25,419 bases of DNA. Source: JAKFVC01 sp040386595 (lineage in GTDB: Bacteria > Planctomycetota > Planctomycetia > Planctomycetales > Planctomycetaceae). Location: contig JAZKFE010000239.1 in assembly GCA_040386595.1 (NCBI GenBank), forward strand, positions 1 to 25,419, read 5' to 3'. The translations under genes were made by a program, and so were the position numbers. The notes under the pieces are model-generated. The model made no database searches. It was not told where the DNA came from and saw only the letters and a list, made by a program, of their open reading frames with translations. Of the stretch, positions 7,927-14,269 are shown piece by piece (within the stretch, counting starts at the first letter, position 1; each line of letters begins with the position of its first letter).

Positions 7927-8745
7927 ATGTCAAACACTCCTCGATTGTTGGAAGGCCAAGTCGCGTTAGTCACCGGAGCTGGCCGGGGTTTGGGCCGAGC
8001 ATTTGCCGAGCGGCTGGCGGCCCTTGGGTGCAATATTGGCGTACACGGGATGCGCGAAGCGGGACCCGCTGAATTCGGCGAAGGAACCACTTTGACCGAG
8101 ACGGCTGCAGAAATCGCCAAAGAATTCGGTGTGAAGACGATTCGCGTGCTGGGCGATCTGACCATCGGGGAGCAAGTCGAACGGGTTGTGCAGACTGTCA
8201 TCCAGGAATTCGGGCAGATTGATGTCCTGGTCCACAGTGCCGGCGGTGACATTGCCGCTGCCGGGGGCAAGCCGAACCCCAACGACGCCGTGATGATCAA
8301 GGAAGCCGACGTCCGCAGCGTGATGGATCGCAACGTTCTGAGCACCATCCTGACCTGCCAGCATGTGGCTCGGGGCATGATGGAACGCAAGAGCGGCCGC
8401 ATCATTACGATCGGCTCGATTGCGGCGTTATTTGGCCATGAGAACTCAGCCATTTATGGAACGGCAAAGGCCGCTGCCACGGAATATACTCGGTGTCTGG
8501 CGGCGCAGTTGCGACCGTATAATGTGACGGCCAATTGCCTGGCTCCCGGCGACACCCGGACGGGACGATACCTGGGAACGCGCAAGGTGGATGAAAACCG
8601 TCTGGTGACCGACGGGACGCTCAATCGGGTGGCTTTGGTGGATGAAGTGGCTCGCGTGGTGGAATTCTTCGCCGGGCCACTGGGACAGTTTGTGACAGGT
8701 GAAGTTTTGCGCGTTGACGGCGGCAGCCAGATTTGGGCGTCGTAG
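7927..8745 (+). CDS. Short-chain dehydrogenase/reductase (SDR), 272 aa
   Basis: A classical SDR of typical length (about 250 aa). The nucleotide-binding motif TGAGRGLG is at residues 16-23. The usual NAG motif appears as HSAGG near residue 103. The active-site tetrad is visible as Asn136 (MDRNVLS), Ser164 (ITIGSIA), Tyr177 and Lys181 (YGTAKAA). The C-terminus FVTGEVLRVDGGSQIW is the usual end of FabG-like enzymes. An insertion around residues 42-60 (REAGPAEFGEGTTLTE) lengthens the loop after beta-strand 2, where NAD/NADP choice is normally made, so the cofactor cannot be predicted by motif. The substrate is unknown: a FabG-like 3-oxoacyl reductase or a sugar/steroid-type dehydrogenase are both possible. 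No partner gene is adjacent. A weak AGGGA lies 4 nt before the ATG. Confidence 0.9.
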   Translation: MSNTPRLLEGQVALVTGAGRGLGRAFAERLAALGCNIGVHGMREAGPAEFGEGTTLTETAAEIAKEFGVKTIRVLGDLTIGEQVERVVQTVIQEFGQIDVLVHSAGGDIAAAGGKPNPNDAVMIKEADVRSVMDRNVLSTILTCQHVARGMMERKSGRIITIGSIAALFGHENSAIYGTAKAAATEYTRCLAAQLRPYNVTANCLAPGDTRTGRYLGTRKVDENRLVTDGTLNRVALVDEVARVVEFFAGPLGQFVTGEVLRVDGGSQIWAS

Positions 8746-8763
8746 TCCGGATGGAAACGCTTG

Positions 8764-8810
8764 GGGTAGCCCAGATTCGAGAATCTGGGCTACCCATCGA
8801 CTTCGTCGAT
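8764..8810. repeat. Dispersed repeat family B, short palindromic copy
   Basis: Perfect 15-bp arms (8764-8778 and 8781-8795, GGGTAGCCCAGATTC and its complement) around GA. They are followed at once by a second palindrome, ATCGACTTCGTCGAT (8796-8810), the same order as at 850-873. It lies 18 nt past the SDR stop codon and could act as an mRNA 3'-end hairpin. Confidence 0.9.
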
Positions 8811-8902
8811 ATAAAATCGCAAACGTGTAAAGTACATCGCTCTAGCTCGTCCCTTTGGGGCTTTCGGCGAATCCCTCACGGTAGATATCTCAATGGATTT
8901 AT

Positions 8903-8907
8903 AAGGA
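8903..8907 (+). promoter_or_regulatory. Ribosome binding site (AAGGA) of the 431-aa gene
   Basis: AAGGA lies 7 nt before ATG 8915 and fixes that start. Confidence 0.6.
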
Positions 8908-8914
8908 TTGCAGT

Positions 8915-10210
8915 ATGGAGAGCACACAACCCAGCGGTCTAGAACAAGCCCTGCAACGGGGTCTGGCGCCAGGTGGCAAACTCTCGCAAGAGTTGGGTGC
9001 ATTGGGGGATTATCCCTTAGAAACAATCGCGGATGCCCGCGCTGTTGTGGAAGCGTTGCGGCTCTATGCCGAACAATCGAAGCTCTCGCCTCAGGGGGGC
9101 GGTGGTGACTGTGATTGCTCGCCGCTGCACCCGTTGGCGTCGTTGTTTCAAGAAGCCGAAACGGACGAAGCCTATCTGGTCCTGCAGGCCCACGGCCTGC
9201 CAATTCTGTTGGAAATCTTCGATCAGCGGCTGCCTCTGGCGATCGCTGATGAGGGGGAAGATCTGATCTTCGTCCTGAAGGTTTTTGTGATTTATAGCTA
9301 TGAACCTGGCATGCAGCGGATCGTGGCCGCATTGCGACAACCGCTGGATCATGACCTGTATGTCTGGGGCGTGCTGTTTGAAACGGTGCATGACGAACAC
9401 CCCGACCGCAAGCTGATCTGCGACCAACTGCGCGATCCGTTGCCGACAGGTTTTGCCGGAGTGGCTTACCTGGATTTCGTCAATCGTCTCGCTGGGCACG
9501 GGGAAGCTTCGCCCCACCCGTTTGACACCCTGACCGGTGTCGAGCTGCTGCGGCAATGGGCGGCCAGCGAACGGGCTGAAGAGTCGAGCTACGCGCAAAG
9601 CGTGGCGCACTCGATTCCGTTTTTGACTCGTCCGGAACGTGATGAAATCCTGCTGGTGTTGTTGAATCACGAGGACCAACTGGTCGTGGTCGACGCCGCT
9701 GCGGCTGCCGCCAAGTTGGGCCGTGAGGACGGATTCCAGAAGTTGGCTCAGTTGTGCGAAGATGCCAGCGTTAGCTATTTCGCCTGCCAGCATTTGCGTG
9801 AGATGGGTAAAGAAGAGTTGATTCCGGAAAGTGCGCGGAATCCCCATTTCCAGGCGGTTGCTGAGTTCTGTGCCTGGCTGACGTTACCCGATGCTTATGG
9901 TGAGATTCCCGACGAAGTCGAAATCATTGACCACCGCGTGGCCGCCTGGGCACCGACCAATGATACGCGTCCGTTGTGGCTGATTAAGTACACGTATGCC
10001 GCGGATCCGGCGGATCCCGAAGACTATCCGGAAACGGGAGTCGGGCTGGTGGGATCGGAAACGGGAGTGTTGTTCGACGAGACGACCCCCGACCACTCAC
10101 CGGAAGAGATTTACGCGTTGCATTGCTGTTGGGAACTGCAACAACAGGGCGACGACCGGGCTCCGGAAGAGTTAAGCATTGAAGCCGGGACCCGTCTGCT
10201 GGGGTGGTAG
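8915..10210 (+). CDS. HEAT-like helical protein of unknown function, 431 aa
   Basis: ATG 8915 has a good ribosome binding site; the stop is TAG at 10208-10210. No signal peptide or membrane segment is present, so it is probably cytoplasmic. Residues 30-320 are predicted helical pairs of the HEAT/Armadillo kind (e.g. DEILLVLLNHEDQLVVVDAAAAAAKLG), without strict repeats. A small insert, GGGGDCDCSPLHPLASLF near residue 65, carries two Cys and a His that could be a metal ligand cluster or just a loop. The C-terminal 110 residues (from about 320) differ: WLIKYTYAADPADPEDYPETGVGLVGSETGVLF suggests a beta-sheet domain. I do not recognise a named family. It is flanked by dispersed repeats on both sides, so it appears monocistronic. 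Helical-repeat proteins of this type often serve as scaffolds, but no partner is suggested here. Confidence 0.82.
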   Translation: MESTQPSGLEQALQRGLAPGGKLSQELGALGDYPLETIADARAVVEALRLYAEQSKLSPQGGGGDCDCSPLHPLASLFQEAETDEAYLVLQAHGLPILLEIFDQRLPLAIADEGEDLIFVLKVFVIYSYEPGMQRIVAALRQPLDHDLYVWGVLFETVHDEHPDRKLICDQLRDPLPTGFAGVAYLDFVNRLAGHGEASPHPFDTLTGVELLRQWAASERAEESSYAQSVAHSIPFLTRPERDEILLVLLNHEDQLVVVDAAAAAAKLGREDGFQKLAQLCEDASVSYFACQHLREMGKEELIPESARNPHFQAVAEFCAWLTLPDAYGEIPDEVEIIDHRVAAWAPTNDTRPLWLIKYTYAADPADPEDYPETGVGLVGSETGVLFDETTPDHSPEEIYALHCCWELQQQGDDRAPEELSIEAGTRLLGW

Positions 10211-10223
10211 AGTATTTGAATTT

Positions 10224-10416
10224 TGTTGGGCTCTTCGTTGATTTCAGCCCCAACGGGGTGTAGTAGGCCAGCCCAGGGCAACGCCCTGGGAAAATGGCCT
10301 AACACAGAAAATAAGCCCTGAANNNNNNNNNNGTATCGAAATCCCAAGGCGATGCCCTGGGCTGGCCTAGTGCGCCCCAGTTGGGGCTCAAGGCGGTTGT
10401 CGTTCAAACTAACCCC
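10224..10416. repeat. Compound palindrome block (family A), copy 2, interrupted by gap
   Basis: Nearly the same sequence as 6527-6744: TGTTGGGCTCTTCGTT at the left end, the GGCCAGCCCAGGGC arm, AACACAGAAAATAAGCCCTG, then ten N, then GTATCGAAATCCC and the right arm to AACCCC. The first 12 nt of the central palindrome are present (10311-10322) and the remainder is lost in the gap. It lies between the convergent genes ending at 10210 and 10526. Confidence 0.9.
10323..10332. other. Assembly gap (10 N) inside a palindrome
   Basis: Compared with copy 1, the missing stretch corresponds to 6627-6660, 34 nt, which includes most of a perfect 36-bp palindrome. Ten N is therefore probably a placeholder, and true coordinates downstream may be shifted by about +24. 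Confidence 0.75.
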
Positions 10417-10420
10417 GAGC

Positions 10421-10471
10421 CACAACCTCTTGTTCCCTACGCTCACCCAGATTCAAGAATCTGGGCTACCC
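10421..10471 (+). repeat. Dispersed repeat family B, copy next to family A
   Basis: CACAACCTCTTGTTCCCTAC, then the hairpin CCCAGATTCAAGAATCTGGG and CTACCC. It directly follows the family A block; at 6414-6744 a family B copy directly precedes family A. The two families are thus joined in both places, but on opposite sides. Confidence 0.85.
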
Positions 10472-10525
10472 GATTTTGGGGGGCGAGATGCTGAATGCTC
10501 GCCGACGAGGAATCTCGGCTGTTTC

Positions 10526-10786
10526 TTACTGGAATCCCATCGCTTTGTACTTTTCAAGGTCCAGCGTATTGGTCGATTTCAACGCGGTAATGGCGCTGAA
10601 GGCCATCATGACCTTGCGGGCCCCGCTGCTGTCCGGACGATCTCGTTCCAGCAGGAGAATGCCTCCGGAAACCAGGAAATTGACGAAGCCCACCGTTTCT
10701 TGATTGGCCGTAACGATGATCCCCTCGCGCGGAATGGTTTTGGGCCATTCGCAAAACAGTTGACGCCAGCAGTCAGCGGAATCCAT
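10526..10786 (-). CDS. Small conserved hypothetical protein, 86 aa
   Basis: Start ATG at 10786 (MDSADCWRQLF), stop TAA at 10526-10528; AAGAAAG lies just upstream. The frame stays open further upstream, but that extension reads like non-coding sequence. The protein has a short N-terminal helix (residues 2-12), then WPKTIPREGIIVTANQETVGFV and LVSGGILLLERDRPD, which look like antiparallel beta-strands, and a C-terminal helix DLEKYKAMGFQ. The arrangement suggests a small beta-barrel-like fold. No signal peptide or catalytic residues. From memory, proteins of similar length starting MDS-x-x-CW with a LLLER motif occur across planctomycetes, but function is unknown. The gene stands alone between convergent and divergent neighbours. 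Confidence 0.72.
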   Translation of the reverse strand: MDSADCWRQLFCEWPKTIPREGIIVTANQETVGFVNFLVSGGILLLERDRPDSSGARKVMMAFSAITALKSTNTLDLEKYKAMGFQ

Positions 10787-11311
10787 ACAGAGCTTTCTTG
10801 AACGAACGGGACCTCGGAGAGTCGGCTGCCAGCTGCGTCTATGTAACTGCGGATGAGACAACTCGCTACTTAATTCATAGTTCGCTTACGCGCCCCAGGG
10901 CGGAACCAATTCGGAATTGTTTCTGCAAATCTTACAAAACAATCCTAGAGTGAGAAGTTTCCCTCAACTCATATTGCAGCGTCTGAATACGATCTGTATT
11001 CTTCCGCCTCCTCTCAGCAATCTTCACGCAGTTTCTTAAGTCAAATATCCCTCAAAACTGATCTAACAGCAAAATTGTCACCGCACTGGTGCCAGACAAC
11101 GTTCGGTCACGTTTCCCGCAGCGATCACCAAATCAAAATCAGTTTCGTCATTGTATTCACGATGGCGGTGCTGCCCACCGCAAGACATTTCCACACGACA
11201 ATCATTTCTCTACTAAGTCGCAACTGACTGCTTTGGGAATTCTCCCACGGTGAGTTGGTCGAATTGACCTGCCTAGGGTTGATCAACGGCGGCGACAGTT
11301 CTTGATCTCAT
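10787..11311. other. Divergent intergenic region, AT-richer
   Basis: About 525 bp between the small gene (minus) and the TPR lipoprotein (plus). It is visibly richer in A/T than the coding regions, especially 10910-11060. A weak inverted repeat (ATTGTTT/AAACAAT, 10917-10943) is the only structure noticed. No open frame worth calling, no tRNA-like cloverleaf and no dispersed repeat copy were seen. It probably contains both promoters; an untranslated RNA cannot be excluded. Confidence 0.4.
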
Positions 11312-11316
11312 GGAGG
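11312..11316 (+). promoter_or_regulatory. Ribosome binding site (GGAGG) of the TPR lipoprotein
   Basis: GGAGG is 9 nt before ATG 11326. This favours ATG 11326 over the in-frame TTG at 11302 and places the hydrophobic signal segment correctly near the N-terminus. Confidence 0.75.
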
Positions 11317-11325
11317 CATTCCATA

Positions 11326-12360
11326 ATGCAGAAGCTCTCGGTGCAGGCCGGCAAGTGGCGCAACACGGTGCTGCTGGCAGGAGTCCTGGTGGCCGTTTGT
11401 GGCTGTAACGGCATGAACGGGTACGTTAACAACCGAGCGGGAAGTGCCTTCTATCGCCGTGGGCACTATGCCATGGCTCGGCAGGAATTCCAGCGGGCGG
11501 TGGCTAACGAGCCCAACAACCCCGACTACTACCATAACCTCGCCACCGCCTTGAAAAAGGAAGGTGATTACCAGGGGGCCGAGCAAGCCTATCGCCAGGC
11601 TCTCACCGCCGATCCGGCGCATCAACCCTCCTACCACAGTCTGGCCATGTTGCTCAACGAGCAAAACCGTGGTTCAGAAGCTTCCACCATGCTGACCGCG
11701 TGGGAAGAGACTCAGCCGTATAACGAATCAGCCCACATCGAAAGTGCCTGGCTGAGTCGCGAACAAGGGGACTACGCCGGAGCCGAAACCAAGTTGGCCC
11801 AAGCCCTGCGGATTAATCCCAAGAACCACATTGCCGCCAATCAGCTGGCCCAGGTCTATCAAGACTCGGGGCAAAGCGAACGAGCCGTGGCCATGTACCA
11901 GCGGTCGCTGAATCAACGATGGTATCAACCCGAAGTTCAATCGCGTATCGCGACGTTGAAGTCACGGAATCCCAACTTGTCCAGCAGTGACCCGCAACTG
12001 GCGATGTTGCTGCAAGACAGCTATACCCAGGACCAATCGTCGATGGCCTATCAAGCACCGATGATGGGGACCGATCCCAATGGCATGATGGTGCAGTCGT
12101 ATCCTGGCACTTATCAGACGGCCTATCCTGGCACGCCGACGGAAACTGCCCAATGGGGGCCGGTGACTACGACGCAACCGATCGCGATGGGAGCTCCGGG
12201 AACGTTCCCCGCTCCGGTCACGAATGCCCCCTTGACGAGTGCCCCGGTCACCAACGCACCGGTGCCGGTTCAAACACAACAGGCCATGACGCCGCTGACT
12301 CCCGCAGTGGATCCGGCACACACTCACACCAGCGACCTGCCGGTGGAAGTGCCGCACTAG
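11326..12360 (+). CDS. TPR-repeat lipoprotein, 344 aa
   Basis: The N-terminus is a lipoprotein signal: MQKLSVQAGKWRN, hydrophobic VLLAGVLVAV, then CGC; Cys27 after Gly is the likely lipidated residue, with Cys25 as an alternative. Five tetratricopeptide repeats follow (about residues 36-205), with consensus such as YYHNLATALKKEGDYQGAEQ and AYRQALTADP. The last third (about 225-344) is low-complexity, rich in Pro, Thr, Gln, Met and Gly (PGTYQTAYPGTPTETAQ, VTNAP repeated), probably a disordered tail reaching from the membrane. Established for the family: TPRs bind other proteins; exported TPR lipoproteins in Gram-negatives often assist pilus or secretion assembly (compare PilW/PilF). No pilus or secretion gene is nearby, so the partner is unknown. 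It has its own ribosome binding site and terminator, so it is probably monocistronic. Confidence 0.88.
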   Translation: MQKLSVQAGKWRNTVLLAGVLVAVCGCNGMNGYVNNRAGSAFYRRGHYAMARQEFQRAVANEPNNPDYYHNLATALKKEGDYQGAEQAYRQALTADPAHQPSYHSLAMLLNEQNRGSEASTMLTAWEETQPYNESAHIESAWLSREQGDYAGAETKLAQALRINPKNHIAANQLAQVYQDSGQSERAVAMYQRSLNQRWYQPEVQSRIATLKSRNPNLSSSDPQLAMLLQDSYTQDQSSMAYQAPMMGTDPNGMMVQSYPGTYQTAYPGTPTETAQWGPVTTTQPIAMGAPGTFPAPVTNAPLTSAPVTNAPVPVQTQQAMTPLTPAVDPAHTHTSDLPVEVPH

Positions 12361-12409
12361 TTGGATCCAGTCCGACGTCAGTCGAATGGCTGAACCAAAT
12401 TAAAATCTT

Positions 12410-12455
12410 CAAAACCTCGGTTGCTGCACAGCACCCGAGGTTTTGAGCATTTTTA
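12410..12455 (+). terminator. Rho-independent terminator after the TPR lipoprotein
   Basis: Stem CAAAACCTCGG (12410-12420) pairs with CCGAGGTTTTG (12435-12445), with a TGC/GCA extension inside the loop, followed by a T-rich stretch at 12450-12454. It lies 50 nt past the stop codon. Confidence 0.85.
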
Positions 12456-12509
12456 AGGTGGATTCTTATTCAATTTGTAAGAATTCCGAGGTGGGAGTTG
12501 GTTCCCTGG

Positions 12510-12532
12510 GATTCTCACGAAATTCGTGAATC
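12510..12532. promoter_or_regulatory. Palindrome upstream of cysteine synthase (possible operator)
   Basis: TCACGAAATTCGTGA (12515-12529) is a perfect palindrome, widened by near-matching GATTC/GAATC flanks to 23 nt. It is about 180 bp before the cysK start. A dimeric regulator could bind here; this is inference from symmetry only. Confidence 0.35.
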
Positions 12533-12709
12533 GTTGGGTCGCTTACCGGTGTTGCCGTGGTTGGCGATTTCAACCATAATTGACGGTATCGCAAGCAGCC
12601 TAAGAGCTTTCCTGGTCAGCGGATGCTTGTTGTCAGTCATCATGGTTATGGTGGCTCGGCAAGTGTTCCAACGGTTGCCGCCAATCTACTTCTTAGGAAG
12701 GTGCCTGAT

Positions 12710-13633
12710 ATGCCCGTGTTTAAAGACAATGCTGACTCGATCGGCCGGACCCCCTTGGTGCGGATCAATCACCTGACACAAGGCCTGAAGGCGACTGTGC
12801 TGGCCAAGATTGAAGGCCGCAATCCCGCGTACAGCGTGAAGTGCCGTATCGGTGCGGCCATGATTTGGGATGCCGAAGAATCTGGTAAGCTGAAGCCCGG
12901 AATGCAAGTTGTGGAACCGACCAGCGGTAACACCGGCATCGCCCTCGCCTATGTGTGCGCGGCGAAAGGCTACAAGCTGACGCTGACGATGCCCGAAACG
13001 ATGTCCTCGGAACGTCGGCAGATGTTGAAGGCGTTCGGAGCGCATCTCATTCTGACCCCCGGTCACGAAGGCATGCGTGGCGCCATTAAGAAGGCTGAAG
13101 AACTGGCTGCCGACCCCAATTTCTTCATGCCGCAGCAATTTACGAATCCGGCGAATCCTGCCATTCACTTCCGCACCACCGGCCCGGAAATCTTCAATGA
13201 TACCGAAGGCAAAGTGGACTACTTCGTGTCGGGCGTCGGAACTGGCGGAACGCTGACCGGTGTCGCCCGCTATCTCAAGAACGAGAAGAAACTGCCGGTA
13301 AAGGCGATCGCTGTCGAGCCCACCGATAGCCCCGTGTTGTCGGGTGGCGTCGCCGGGCCGCATAAGATTCAGGGGATCGGGGCTGGTTTTATCCCCGAGA
13401 TTCTGGATCGCTCGATCATTGACGAAGTGATGCTGGTCACCAACGAAGAGGCATTCGACTTGGCTCGTCGATTGGTGAAAGAAGAAGGCATTATTTCCGG
13501 GATCAGCTGCGGTGCCGCGATGAGTGCCGCATTGAAGATCGCCCAGCGTCCTGAAGCTGCCGGCAAGACCATCGTGGTGATTCTGCCCGATTCCGGCGAA
13601 CGTTATCTGTCGACGCCGCTCTTCAGTTCGTAA
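12710..13633 (+). CDS. cysK: Cysteine synthase (O-acetylserine sulfhydrylase)
   Basis: 307 aa, close to the usual length. ATG 12710 is preceded by AGGAAGG at 8-nt spacing; the open frame to 12623 upstream is not used. It makes L-cysteine from O-acetylserine and sulfide with pyridoxal phosphate in the cytoplasm. The PLP lysine is Lys44 in RNPAYSVKCRIGA. The substrate-binding loop PTSGNTG is at 70-76, the phosphate-binding GVGTGGTLTG near 177-186, and the C-terminal ILPDSGERYLSTPLF motif is complete. VEPTDSPVLSGGVAGPHKIQGIGAGFIP is highly similar to E. coli CysK. The E. coli CysK tail beyond LF is shortened here. No serine acetyltransferase (cysE) is adjacent. Very confident on function; CysM is less likely given the CysK-type motif set. 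Confidence 0.97.
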   Translation: MPVFKDNADSIGRTPLVRINHLTQGLKATVLAKIEGRNPAYSVKCRIGAAMIWDAEESGKLKPGMQVVEPTSGNTGIALAYVCAAKGYKLTLTMPETMSSERRQMLKAFGAHLILTPGHEGMRGAIKKAEELAADPNFFMPQQFTNPANPAIHFRTTGPEIFNDTEGKVDYFVSGVGTGGTLTGVARYLKNEKKLPVKAIAVEPTDSPVLSGGVAGPHKIQGIGAGFIPEILDRSIIDEVMLVTNEEAFDLARRLVKEEGIISGISCGAAMSAALKIAQRPEAAGKTIVVILPDSGERYLSTPLFSS

Positions 13634-13666
13634 GGTCGCCCGACGACCGCGTTGAGGCTAAGCCAA

Positions 13667-13761
13667 ACCGCCACGGGTTCACACGGAATAAACACTGACG
13701 ATCGGAGGATTTTAAAAAAATCCTCTGCTGTTGATGTTTGGTCCGAGTGAATCCGTGGTTT
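13667..13761. repeat. Long imperfect hairpin downstream of cysK
   Basis: The centre is GAGGATTTT (13705-13713) pairing with AAAATCCTC (13717-13725). The flanks continue the pairing imperfectly: CACGGGTTCACACGG (left) against CCGAGTGAATCCGTG (right). It could end cysK transcription, but no T-tract follows. Confidence 0.7.
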
Positions 13762-13868
13762 TTGCATTGAGGGGCTCTAGCAATGCCCTGCAACACCACC
13801 GATCGGTTGAGTCGGTTCTCACGATGTCCACAGCGTCTAAGTAACGCACACTCAATTCAGAATGGATT

Positions 13869-13895
13869 CACCACGGAGACACGGAGTTCACGGAG
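13869..13895. repeat. CACCACGGAGACACGGAG-type dispersed repeat
   Basis: Three short direct ACGGAG units (CCACGGAG-ACACGGAG-TTCACGGAG). From memory this sequence is common in intergenic DNA of planctomycetes and some other phyla. Only one clear copy is present here. Confidence 0.6.
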
Positions 13896-13950
13896 ATTGG
13901 GAAAAAATGGCATGATTGCGGATCTGATGAGCAATCGTCTTTGTGTTTCC

Positions 13951-14146
13951 TAAGCCCCGATAGGGGCGACAGAATCTAGCCGTGGGTGTAAACCCACGGA
14001 CTGCGTCTTAAAACGAGTTATAAGCCCTGAATGGGCGGCACTCTGCACTTTCGCGGGTGTCGCCCCTTTGGGGCTTGGTTTCATTCGAGGAATACGTACC
14101 GTGGGTTTGCACCCACGGCTAAGTTCTGTCGTCCCTATCGGGACTT
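13951..14146. repeat. Nested compound palindrome (family D)
   Basis: Outer arms at 13951-13999 and 14099-14146 are about 48 nt and nearly complementary; each contains a hairpin CCGTGGGT...ACCCACGG and the core CGATAGGGGCGACAG (left) or CTGTCGTCCCTATCG (right). A second, inner inverted repeat is at 14021-14041 / 14056-14077 (AAGCCCTGAATGGGCGGCAC against GTGTCGCCCCTTTGGGGCTT). It lies between the convergent genes cysK and the beta-helix protein. Confidence 0.9.
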
Positions 14147-14152
14147 CGGAAG

Positions 14153-14195
14153 AACATGAGGTGGTCGCCCATTAGATGAGCGAACACCTCATGTT
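14153..14195. repeat. Perfect 11-bp hairpin AACATGAGGTG/CACCTCATGTT
   Basis: Arms 14153-14163 and 14185-14195, with inner TCGC/GCGA pairing. It is the last structure before the 3' end of the minus-strand beta-helix gene (14270), so it may be part of its transcript end. No clear T-tract. Confidence 0.75.
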
Positions 14196-14269
14196 GATTT
14201 CTCACTGAACGAGCTCATGACACGTCACGGGGGCGTCAATGTTGACGAATACACCATGTTAAATCGCTC

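Noticed and set aside
13869..13895. CRISPR-like or tandem repeat array
   Set aside because: Only three short ACGGAG units without spacers; it fits a common dispersed repeat, not an array.
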